From Hofstenia miamia (lineage: Eukaryota > Xenacoelomorpha > Acoela > Hofsteniidae): 64,000 nucleotides of DNA. The stretch's first letter is position 1; each line of letters opens with the position of its first letter. Shown here in pieces: positions 34,256 through 47,200 of this stretch. The notes under the pieces were generated by a model. The model was not told where the DNA came from. It saw only the letters and a program-made list of their open reading frames with translations, and did not search any database. The position numbers were made by a program, and so were the translations under genes. The stretch spans positions 34,001-98,000 of the forward strand of contig CABFPE010000155.1 in assembly GCA_900660155.1 (NCBI GenBank), read 5' to 3'.

Positions 34256-35298
34256 TTTCTTGTACAGAAATTATTTCATCCAACACAATACAGTGCCACC
34301 ATACAATTCAATAATCGAAAAAAAATTCTTACTGCGGAAATAAAAAATACTAATGCTAATGAATGATTCCAGCAAATGCAAAAGTGAAATTTCACTCGCT
34401 TAATCAGAAAATATAGATTTGTTAGTGAGTGCCATGAACTTAAACGAATAGTAAAAGATTTAATTTTTAATAAAAATCAATTGTTGAATTATTCCTACAA
34501 GAATTGCAGCTACTTTATTGAAGAAAAATGTTACAACGTAAAAAATTTTCAGAAAAACCCATGCTGATACAAAAAATTCCGACAATTCACAATATCAGAA
34601 ATAAGATTTACAGAATTGATATTAATTAACAAGTTTTTCAAATTGCTGCTATATAAGCAAATAGTGGAAAATACCATTTGCTCAAGCATTATTACTAAGA
34701 TTGTGATAGGAATTCGGCCGAACGTACTATTATTTATTTTTCGAACACTATCACGATTATCTAGTTATTTTAAATAGAATGAAAGTATTATAGTTTTCAT
34801 TTATGTGATTTAAAAATAACTTTTTTAAATATTTCTTTTTGAACTTTATTTTTCCAATAATAAAATTTTTTCTATTGCATGAATGATTCAAATGTGAAGG
34901 AAATTTAATTAAGAAAAATATTTAATGTAGAATGAAATATCACGAAACGGCTTTTTGAATATTGAGCCAATCGGAATGTACAGTATTGATTTTGACTCAT
35001 TGTTACTTATTACTTAAATAAGTCAAAAAGCATGTTTATTCATCAAAAATGTTATGGTAATCGTGAAGATTTCGCAAGTCTTCTGTTTCCTGGATAAATG
35101 CATCATTTGTGGAAAACTTTCTAAATTCTTCTAAATTTTTATTGTTCCTAATTTTCCAAAATAAAATAGTAAATAAAATTACTAACTTAATGAAATATTC
35201 AACCTGTATCTCATTAAAATAATTGAATTTACATTATTTACAAAATTTCAACATGTACAAGAATATTTACACATCTTACAAAGAATATAAAAAATAGA
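34256..35298. other. No gene recognised (3' flank of CCDC87)
   Basis: AT-rich intergenic DNA that includes the untranslated 3' region of CCDC87 on the minus strand. No canonical AATAAA was seen close after the stop. Confidence 0.5.
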
Positions 35299-38200
35299 TT
35301 AACTTTTAATGGCAGCCAAGGGTAGTAAGCGGCCTCTTTGCAAGCCGTATTCCCTCCGTTCTTGTTGCAACCAATACAATAGTTCAACTTTATCCCGTAG
35401 CATTTTATCCAAGTAACGTCTTCCACGAAAAGTTACTGTATCGCCATAGTTTTGCTCTAAAAAACTAGCATACTTATCGACCTTCGCACTAACAGTCGAT
35501 AATTCTGTTTCTAACGCTAAACGATCTCGGGACTCGGCGTTTGCATCTCTAGACTCAAATAACCTTTCAGGTCGAGAAGCTAACCGCTCAAATGTCTCCA
35601 GTCTGGCAAGAATTTCTTCTCGTTTTGTAATGAAACGACAACACACTTCCCAGGTTTCAATAGCAGAATGCAGTTTTTCAAAAGAATGACCTGAGCTATA
35701 TTTAAGTGCCATGTTGAGACGTTCGTTATTAGGAACATGTAATGATTGCCACACAGCTTCGAGACGTTTCTGTAAAGATGCATCCTTACTAGATACAGGA
35801 ATACTAGCATCCATTGACCTAAACGTTCACTATTCAATCCGTAAAAACTAACAGCAAATAAGTGTGTGATATTTCCTAACATTTATAAATAATAAAATCA
35901 AACAAAATGGATAAATGAATAATGGGAATTTTTAACAAGATCATTCAGATATTAAATATTTTAAAAATGCAAATAATAATAGTAGACCTCAATGTTTGTA
36001 AGAATTTGTATAAAACAGATGTTTAGCATTAAAATGAATGTTTATGTTCATTGTTATGAGAAAAATTTCAAACAGAATTAATTGTCTACGTTGAGGTCAA
36101 AGTCACAAACAATTGCGATCACTAATAAAATCAATACAAAATTCTCACTTAAAATTATCTCCCTGAAAGAAATAGCTTTGGAATCCTAAATGGGTTAAAT
36201 ATTCTAGTTGGAACGATTATAATATATATTAATATTGAAAAAACACTGGGAAAATTATTAAAAATGTCAACTTCGACAATATTGTTAAATATGTATGCAT
36301 TTTGATAAAATTTTAAACGTTTAATTTGTAATGATGGAATCGGATGATTTGTTTAAAAAAGAAGCCTTTAGACTACAGTTGCAACCGGTGTGACCCGGTG
36401 ACAGTGAGACCAGGTAAAATTGTAAAAAATGACCCATTGACTCGATTTGGCCAGTTTTTTTAAACATTGCTTGCACGGTCTTACTAACAGCACGTCTGTA
36501 TACACATGGGAATAAAGCACAACACATCCAGCTTAACTTAAAATTAACCATTTACAGTAACAAATTAAAAATCAACATAAAAAATTCTGCAATCATTAAA
36601 ACAATTTAAGCCACACAAGGCATTTATGTAACTCAATGTTTGCATAATGAACCTGACTATCTCTTATGCTCACTTAGTCGTTGAATTTAATACATAACTG
36701 TGAGTTAGTGACCGGAAGCTCAAAAAGAAAAATTAACCCGGTAACAAGGTGACAACTCTGGTTTACACATTCCAATATTAGAACTTTCATGCATTAGAAA
36801 TTCCCTACCATTCGCCTGGAGTCCACTCCACTGTTTCCTCACGAAGCTCAGATTTACCTGCAGTTGACCCGCCCAGTTTCTCATCATCAACAGCTTGCAA
36901 CTCATCATTGTCACTGTCGTAGAAATGAAAAATAACGGCCAAGTAGTCTGATTCATGTGCTGATAAGTATTTGAGATAATCGTCATGAGTTAGCAATGAC
37001 CTCCAGAAAGCCAGCCACGAAGCTTGGTCTTTAGCCGCTTCCTCCATAGTTGCCACCTGCTTTCCAAATTTCGCGTTCGGTGGAACATTATATTCTTTAT
37101 GATAACCTGTAAATATTCCTTAAGAAACTGAAAATTTTAAGATTCCCTACGATGATAACGAATATTGCAATTGTTGTAATTTTTATAAACATTTTGATGC
37201 ACTGAACTTGGGAATCAAGAAATTCTTCGGAAGATATATAAATTATGAAAACAACATTGAAATATAATATAAATAATATAAAATATTTTAACTAACTTTT
37301 TTGTTTGGAAAGTGCGGTAACATAATTAATAGTAGATGTAAGAACTAGGCTAATATTTCGAGCTCAAATAATGTTTTGTATACTAAAATAAGGTGTACCC
37401 GTTAAATCTTTATTAATGACTCTACGTGATTGAAATAATCCCGCAGACGTGGTTAATGCAGCCAAATCAATATTAGCTGCACATGGTTCCACAATGTCAT
37501 CGCAATCGTGCAGCAAATGATCGTTAGAAGTTGCTAGCTGCGAGTACAATCCCCGCAGTTCGTCGAGATAGTGTAGCTGAGCATCCATTTGTTGAACTTC
37601 TTTGCTTGATAAGGCGTCCGGTCCGGAGAGGTGAGTACACATGGGAGGAAATGAACTAAGTGTAAGTTCAGACATGGCTACGCGATCTGATACACGCACA
37701 TCATTAGTGCGGGCAAGCATTGCATTTGGCAATCGAGTGTGAATAGTTGCAGGCTGAGGAATCAATGAATTGGAATCAGTGTCTAAATATTTTAGAAATA
37801 AAAATATCAACTTGATATTGAGTTCAATAAATGATGTTCATTACGTGCCTATTTACATTATTTAAACATTGTAAATCAATTAAGCAAATTCGTATCTTCA
37901 AACTAACATTAACATTTAGTCGAAGATAGTACTCTATCATAATTCAAAATAAACACTGTTCTAATTAAATTTTCTAAACGAAATGCATTGGTATATTTAA
38001 ATAAATATATCCTATGACATTCAGGTTAAAATGATTTCCCGAATAATGAAATTCAATATGTAGATTAAATGTGCGTTCAACTTAACATTTTTTGATAAAC
38101 GAAAGGCATACATCAAAACTATGCTTGTTTGAATGATCAGTAGGAACCGGAAAAAGTTTATTTTACTAAAGTATCTAGAAGTCTTTAATAGTTGACGACA

Positions 38201-41200
38201 TGATTACAAAATACATGCCGAAGATATGCATCATCGTCCAAATTCTTAAAAAACTTTTACAGGAGCAATATAGTTGCAAAAACTAATCGCTGATTTAGAA
38301 ATAAATATAATTAAACAAATCATGTGGGCAAAATAGTGTTTATCAACCACCATGTGTGAAAAATATATACAGCCTAGTTTCTTGCGATTCATTTTTTGCC
38401 AATTATTAATGGACTCCTTTAAGGACTGTAGGTACATATAGGTACCACCCTAATGTAGCATCATAGACCCCTTTCAAAATTTAATTTTAGTGATAGGGTG
38501 CTTCTCTCCATCAGTTTAATGCAATATCATACGCTTTTACTACTAAAGCTGCTTCAGTTTCTTTATGGGTCTCAAGGGGTTAAAGTACTAATTACCAGGG
38601 ACCGTAAAAATAGGTTTTAACCTAAAACCACCTATTTTGCCAATTTCTTGATTTCACCTACTTTGACCAAATCTAAGGTGGCGCGCAAACGATACAACTT
38701 TTGTTGCTAGAGTATTACATTTTGTGGTCATTTTAAAGTCGTATCGTTTGCGCGCCGATATAATTGGCTTCGCAACTATTTGCCAACAGTTGTTTGATTC
38801 CCAGCTGAGACCCCTCCACATACAACTTCTCAAATATGTAAACAACATAATCGCTTCGTTTGCGTGCAGTTAAAAAATGGTGGATCTTCTAGTGACATTG
38901 CAATAATATATTGCAGTATTTCTTATAACCCCATTTGTAACAATTCAACTGTTGTCAAATGACATTCAAATAAAATTGTTTTCATCTATTTTTCACCTAT
39001 TTGACAATTTATTTATTTATATTTGCTAATTACCATTGAACGCGCATGAGATATGTTGACGATAAACTTACATGTCTAAAGTTACTACAATTAAACATTC
39101 AGATTGATTTGATGTATTTATCATACCAAATAATGCTTCCAAAGTGACTTCACCCTCTTAGTGTGAAAACTGGGAAAATCAAGAGGTCAACAGAAATAAA
39201 GACAATCCTTGTAAAATACCTGGAAATCGATCAGAATCATAAATAATAACGGTTTTCACAATCATTGAAGCAAATACATTAGTGGTCCACTTTTCAACCA
39301 AATACTAAGGCATCATCGCCAATTATTGGTAATTAACCGTTTCATGGAAAGGAACCTTGCGTCATGTAATATGTATTGTACCTCCTGAGAAGTATTACGT
39401 GGACTTAAGTTTTATGAACCAAAACTTCGATTTTTATATTCCTTAGTACGCTTTCACATAGTTGTAGTGCGATGCCTTTATTTAGAATGAAATATTGACA
39501 ACTATAAAAAATGCATTTTTATGAAGTTTGGATGATTTTGAATGTAATCTTATCTCCTCCATTGGCTATTTTGACTATTACGGCCTGTTGATGAGTATGC
39601 CTGTATATAAGGTATATTTCCTTGATCATGATCAGAAAAAATCATTTTGCACTATTATTTAGCTGATAGCAAAGGTTTCCTAAAATTACAAAAATCCATA
39701 CCTAGATCTAAAAAGTCCTGACGCCAGGCCAAATTATGCTCAACATTGGAATAATGATACCTTTTTGTAAAGGTTAATGTTCAGGCTTACCACATGCAAA
39801 ATTATGGACTGATTGGCTCATTCGAACAGAAAATATGCGGGAGTAATTTTAGATATGTCAAAAACCCAACATAAATAGGGTTTGCTATATTCCTAATCAA
39901 ATATCAAATGAGCGCGTGAAATATGCGAATTCTAGCCGTCATATATTATCTTGAATTTAAAAGTTATTTGGAAAATTAAGACCTTATTGTATATAATTGA
40001 AATTGGGGAATGCACCAAGAAAACTATCCAGACATAAAACCTAAAAATATACCCAACAAATTTCATTTTCTTCAACACTAACAATTTTAAGATTTCCAAC
40101 TGATCAATAAGAAAAACTTATTTCTAAAATAATATCTAAAGTACAATTACCGTTTCCTTCATTTGATAAATGCTGTGAACTGATTTCATGAAAAACTTCC
40201 CTAGATTTTTTCTCTGCTTCAGAGAGTTTCTGTTTCAATTTGCTAAGTCTCTGGCCACGTTTCGATGCAGTTGTTGCCTGTAGTAAAGGAGGAAGTTCTT
40301 CATCCTCTGGAATGTTTTCAGTAACATCTTTAAGCGGAATGTATGTCGCTAACTTTTTCAAGTCACCTTCTGGAGTGAGCTCAGTTTCTTTGTTTTCAAT
40401 AGGAACTTTTTTAATACTCGATAAACGATTGTTGCATGCGTCCAACAAACTCTGCTTAATTTCAACTCTGGTGATGTCATCAATGTCTTCTCTTAATTCT
40501 GGTTGACTAGCGCTTCGCTGAAGTCTATGGCGTTTTTCATCGTTTCGTGGTGTAATTGGTAAGCTGGCATTAGATGATAATTCTCTTGCAGATGAAACAA
40601 CCGGTCTCAACGACAATCCCTCACCAGGATGATAGCCATCAGTAAGCTAAAAATCTCATGTTAGTAAAGGTGGAGGTAAATTTGAAGCATAAAACTATTT
40701 AGAAATGATTTCCTTAGTATACTTAATCGATTAAAGATTGATTAAAATATTGATTTTATCAATTTAAATCAAGTTGTTAATAGGCAGATCAAATTCATCC
40801 ACATTCTCAAAATTTATAGAGATTTCTATAATTCAACGGGAACATAAGGTGAAATCAAAACAGCGATACATAATAGCAATCAGAATTGGAAACAGCCACC
40901 AGCTGGCTAGTAATTAAACCTAATTAAAAATTTAACAGGAGGTTTTCCAAATGAAGATAATGTAAGGCATTGACTAAAAAATCAGCAGAATATTTATAAA
41001 TTGAATTAAATTGAATATTTTTGTTTTATAGCAGCGACTAATAACCTAAAATTTATCCAAAAATAAAATGATGTAATCTTGAAAATCTGATTGTAAGGCA
41101 TAATTCATAGGCCTGCAAAAGTTCATTAACATTTAAAATTTTAAATTAAAAATCATGATTGAAATAAAAATTCAGTTAACTAAATTCTATAAAAAATCGT

Positions 41201-44200
41201 AACTCTTGCAACAATTCAAATTGATAAATTCCTAAATTTCAACAATTTTGTAGTGATATGCTGACAAAATTCTTGGAAGCGTCATAAGGATGCCTTAACC
41301 CTATTTGCCACAGGGGTTTGATTCCGCCACCATGCAAGTTTTAGCTTTTTGAAAATTCTGATGTTTACTTTTATAATATGAGAAGTATTCAGACACAAAA
41401 TGAAGCAACTTCACTCACCCATTCTCTTGCTAAAGGACTTTTGTCAATAATATTTTCTAAATTATGATTATACAATGTTGTGTTTTTACATGAAACTACT
41501 GTTTTTCTTCCCCATTTGGAAATTTAACATCTGTTGTTAAATAATACATTACCGGACTGTCAACTCAGAAAGCCTACTGAAAACGCACAAAAACTTCAAA
41601 AATCACCACTTTTTGATATCTATAATTGATAAAATGTAATCAGAGTAATTATGACGTCATCACTTACCTAACGGCCTCATTTTGTAGATGAAGGATTGTT
41701 TTAGTATTGTAGAAAGTTTCATAAAAATATTTTATAGAAAAAAATTTATTAAGGTAGACAAAATTATCCTGTGGCAAATAGGGTTAAAAGACATTGATGG
41801 GAATATTTAGATAAAAAATGAAATATTCGAAACTGAAAATAGCAAATACTTAATAAATCAAAGTGAATAAATTTCTATAATTAACACAAATATGGTCACT
41901 GTTTCATAACCAGGAACGTTCGTATAAACCGGCGGTGTTTATTTGCCCCAATGGCTAAAAATTAAAATTGCTTTGTAGCAATGCGCGCATTGAACTTTTT
42001 TCTTCGATCTTAACAAATTAAGCTATATTTACATAGCAAACTAACTTTTTCAGAGTAAATGCAACTATGATTCGAAATCTAAACTTAATTTTTGTAGTTA
42101 ATATGGTATAATTGACATTAACGTTTTCATCGATCATTTTACTAACTCAGCCTTTGTGGCATTTACTTTAAATTAGTGTTGTTATAAAAGTGAATATGGT
42201 AGTTAAAGTTGGTGAACGAGTGGAAACTTTTTGGTCAAAGGATTTTGGTATCACCTGGTGGTAGGTTTCTATTTATTAGTCAGCAAACATTTGTACAAGG
42301 CGACCTTTCAAAATCATGGTTCTGAATGAAGCATAACGATACCTCGACTATACGTCAGGAACCTCAGACGCTCAAATAATTCCAACAATACTCAAATAAT
42401 GACATGTCTCAGATTTTCATCCATTACTGGCAATATTCTTGCTTATAATTTGAGGTATTAATACGAAAATATTGCACGATTTTGATTGGTTCTAGCAATC
42501 GCGCTTTGGTTTGATGAAACCTTTAAGTAATAAAAACTATATAAATAATAATTTTATAAATGTAAGTTCATTTTACGCTTTCTACACCAACATTTTAGAA
42601 GTTAATTGTAATAAACGATTTATAATGATGAAAAAAGGAATTTAATGAATGGCTCAAATTCTGAAGGGTGGAAACGGATAAATCCAAAATTTCATTCATC
42701 CAAATTTCAATTTCCTCAAGCCTATGTCACTAAGACAAAAGTGTGCAGACGAAAAAACATGTGCTATGTACAAAATGATAAAAAAACTTTGGAGAAATGT
42801 GCACTTGAAAAATTTACAATGTCTCTAAAGGACAATATATATTTCTTGACAATAAATAACTTGAAATTTCTCGAGATTCAATTTCTTAAATAAAATCGAT
42901 ATTACGCATATAAAAAAATAGCGGGAAAACCAATACTGTCAAAACTTTTTACTGTGTCTAAGGCAACAAAAAATTAAATGTATTTACAATAAATGAATAA
43001 GTGTCTTGAAAATCATATGCTGCCATTCTTAGAGCATTATCAAACCTTTGGAAACATTGACTCTTGCTAAAACGGTTTCTACATTAATGAATAATCACAA
43101 AATCAGTATTGTTCCATATCAAGACAATCGAACAAATTGGCGACAACATCGTTCCATTGATAATTTCTTTTGTCTTAATCAAATCTCCATATAAATAGCT
43201 TGGGAAGTTAAAAGCATTGAAAAATGAAAAAAATAATATAATGGGAAATCAATCAAGCACAAGCCAGATTATGTATAGATAAGTTTTGGAAGTAGTTGGG
43301 AAAAGACTAAGAAATTAAATAATGTCTTTGTGATGCTTATAAATTTTGATGTTAAGAATTTTCAGTGTTTAAAATAGACATTTTCTTTGTTTTAACTTAT
43401 GTACAATTTTTTTTACGATACTGTTCACGCCGAGGAGAAGAGAATGTAGTGATATTATTCATTTTTCAAAATTTACGGTGGTTAAATTAAATCCAGCAAC
43501 TTCAAAACAGAAATTATACTAAAATACACCACACAAAAGTTCTGTCGACAACAAAACTAAAATATATTCGTTTTAAAAAAAATGTAAAAGCATTAAATAT
43601 TTGTTTACTTTTAGAACATGGTGAGCCTATGTGCTCTGAAGAAATGCTTGACGGTGAATAGAATTCACTAAAATTATCTTGAAATTAAAATTATTTATAG
43701 AAGTGTTATTGTTGCTCTTGTATGAGTAAAATTTTTCATAGAATCTCCTGCGTATACAATGATTTATACGAATATATGGAAAACCATAGTTTGAGAAAAG
43801 ACTCACTATGCTTGTATTGCCAAAACATTGTAATGATTAAAAAATACACATAATACAAAATACCATATCAATTCTCCTAAGAGAAAAAGCAATTACAAGC
43901 AACAGATAATACTGCTTATTTTAAAAAGCATAAAAACTAATGTTCCCTTATAAAATGGAGTTTATACAACTTGCAATTGTGCAACAGCAACAGCTTGCCA
44001 TTTACAAACAATAGTTTATTATGTGCATACAGTTAAATGTAAAAAAGAGTAATACAGAATAGCATTGCGTATTGAAATCACCGTAGCAAATATATTATAG
44101 ATTTCCAGCAAAACAATTTAAAGAAAGAACCACAAAAGCAAATATATTACAAATAGGCTTCGGATTTTAGGCCATTCAATAACTCCATTTTTCAATCAAT

Positions 44201-47200
44201 TTTAATATGCTCACTCAATAATTTGCATAGACTACATTTTCACGTTTTACCTCAATTTTAACTCATAAATTTCTCGCCAATCAAAATTGAAGCGCAATAG
44301 TTCTCGTTGTCTGTATATTATCACCGTACGCTATCGTGTACATGCACATTAGAGTTTTATCGTATTTGAAGCGGATTTTAAACCCACAGAGAGGGGAATA
44401 TACTGTGGAACACATGAAGACAATGTGTGACAATTCTGACTCTATTTTCTAATCAAATTTTGCTTATTTTTTACTCAATAGAATCCAAAGCCAAATTACA
44501 AATTAATAAATTACTCTTAAAAATTTAGTAGAAGTTGTAGTTATAGATTTGTAAAATCAATGCATATCTTACAATAAATGTCGAAATGTGCATTGGTTCA
44601 ATTGAATAGAATGCAAAGCATACGTCTATTATCGACAAAACCATAGATTATCCTATTAAATAACAAAAGATGTAGAAGACAAAACCAACGGATTAACATG
44701 CGATAAAAGAGCATGTTTTATTCATAAATTATTTTCAACTGTACAAAAACTACTAACTTCATTGAGCTATCATAAATCACGCCTACAGGTTATTTGCTAA
44801 CCATTACGATTTATATGAAGAAACAAATCTCCTTTTATAATCTCTAAACTAAATAAATAAAGCTAACGTTACAATAATAGATTTTTAACAAGTCCTGCGG
44901 AGAAATAATTACGCTTGGAACTGCCGAAAAGTAACGAATAACACTACTTTATACTGTAAGAATTGCTTCTTGAAAACCTGTTTAATTTGGTTTACAAATA
45001 ATTGCTGTTACTATGAAAAATAGTTGTTCGAAGGAAAATTCATTTTTAACCCTTTTCTTTAGCAAAGCTTCATTAAAACATTGATCGTTAAAAAATTGAA
45101 AGTTATATCAGATTCGTAAACTAAAACTGGATTCTTAATAATTAACATTCGTCGTAACTTAGTTCAATAATGCTTGTCGCAGAAATCTCACGTGAGGATA
45201 TTTTTTGAGAAAAGTGAGATAGTGCTGAAGAGGCTCTGAACTTTTTAATATTGTAAACATTCGTGCATAATGTACTGAAATTTGCAATTTATGGTGGCCA
45301 ATCGCGTTGATCTATTTAGTTATAGTAAATCTCATGGGAATTGATGGTCAAGCAGAACCATAATATCCACAAATCTTCGTTGAAAAATGTCGGGCTAATT
45401 CAGGGCCCTAATCGCGGTCAGTATACAACTCTGTAACATTATCTGAACAGCTAGTTATTTCGGCTATTATCAAATCCCCCACACTCCAATATCTTGCTTT
45501 ACATTTCAACAGTCAAAATAATAAATCTACAAAAATGAAAATTAGTTCTTAATTAGAAATTTAAGGACAAGTTCAAGATTTTCAAAAATTAAAATGGTCA
45601 AAATATTTCTTAAAAAAATAAACTTACTTGTGATGGTAGAGCTTTAATAACAGCATCGATATTTAAGCGAGGCATTGCCTTAAGCATTCGTTTAATCTCT
45701 CGATCTGCTACAGTGTGCGTTAGTTGTCGCTTTGGCTTGCTCAGTCTTAAGACAGACTGAAAGGTAAGTCGTTGTGAAGGCAACTCATCCACGCGTGCAT
45801 CTTCAGGAGGAGGATGAAGTAACTCATCAGCAATGTGACGACGAGCGCGGTCAATGTCCAACAATTCATGTAGATGAACAGCCAGAGCGCCACGCACCCG
45901 GGATACATTAGCTGTCTAAACAACAAAATCTACTAACACTAGGAGCCCATGCAGTCTCGCCAGACTGCAAACAATTTTCATGTCGACATGTTTTTGCTGT
46001 GCTTGAAGTGACAAGCAAACTACGCTATGACTTTTACTTTAGGTAAACAACTGTTTCAAGCACTATTAAGTAAGTAAATGTGTTTTTGTCATAACGTATC
46101 CTAGAAGCACCATGCGGTCTGGCCAGACCGCAGAGCACGTTATGAGTTAAATATCAACATTTTGCGCAATATATCGTAGAATTTGATTGTTCATCGCTAC
46201 AAGTACCGGGCTTCCATTATTTCTTCAGATAATGCTCAATGTGGGTGATTCCGTATCCATGTTTTGGGAAGCGAAAAGGGGATCATTGGGTCACTGGTAC
46301 CCCGCTACGATTACCAGCGCTTTTACCGGATTACATACATCAATTATAGGGCAGGCTGGGACGAAACTGTGGCAAAAAAAGTTTGCTCGGAAGCGGCAAG
46401 CAAAACGGAAATGCCAATTCTGAAGAATCCGACTTTTCAGGAATTGAATCAGAAAGCGAAACCGAAGTGTCTGATAATCATAGTTCTTCCGAAAATGATG
46501 AAAGCTCAGAAGACGAGCTATTATTACAAATAACTGGTCCCAGCACCTCCCAAGCTGTATCCATGACTGCGAATGATGGAATTACATAGCAAAATATTTC
46601 GAATTCTGGAAATGTAGGAAAAGCAGCAGCCCATAACATATTCTGCCAATGGCTGTTCTTTATGGCTTACTGGATGCAACAGCTATTAATGCTTGGGTAC
46701 TTAATCGAGAAATGACTGGAAATAAAATATCGAGAAAGCAATTTATCATCAATCTGTCGGCTCAATTGGCATCGTCAAAGATTCCTGAACCCGAGAACCC
46801 CAAAGAAAATGACGCCGGGTCTACTCAACCGTCGAAAAGAAAGACATGTTCAGGATGCAGGAATAAGATCCGTTTTTCCTGTGCAAAGTGCAAGCTTCCT
46901 AAATCTGGTACATGCGCAAAAACCTTTGAAAAAACAATGTTTGTGCTTTGTGCTCGATGTTCTTTATAATTGATTTCATTCAAAAGCGAATTCATTGTTT
47001 TTAAACAAGTTTTTGTCATTGCGGTCTCCACAGACCGCATGGGGTTTTAAGTATGGCAATCGGCCTGGGGCTCCTAGTGTTGACCATTGTGAACACCAGA
47101 GTTACAAAATATGATACGGCTACCCATGCGATCCGGATAGGATTTGGCCAGGTGCCCCAGTGATATTTCAAAATAAATGACTCGATGGCCAGATTTGAGC

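Noticed and set aside
40240-40506. Plus-strand 88-codon frame
   Set aside because: Antisense shadow of the CCDC87 exon 40646-40151.
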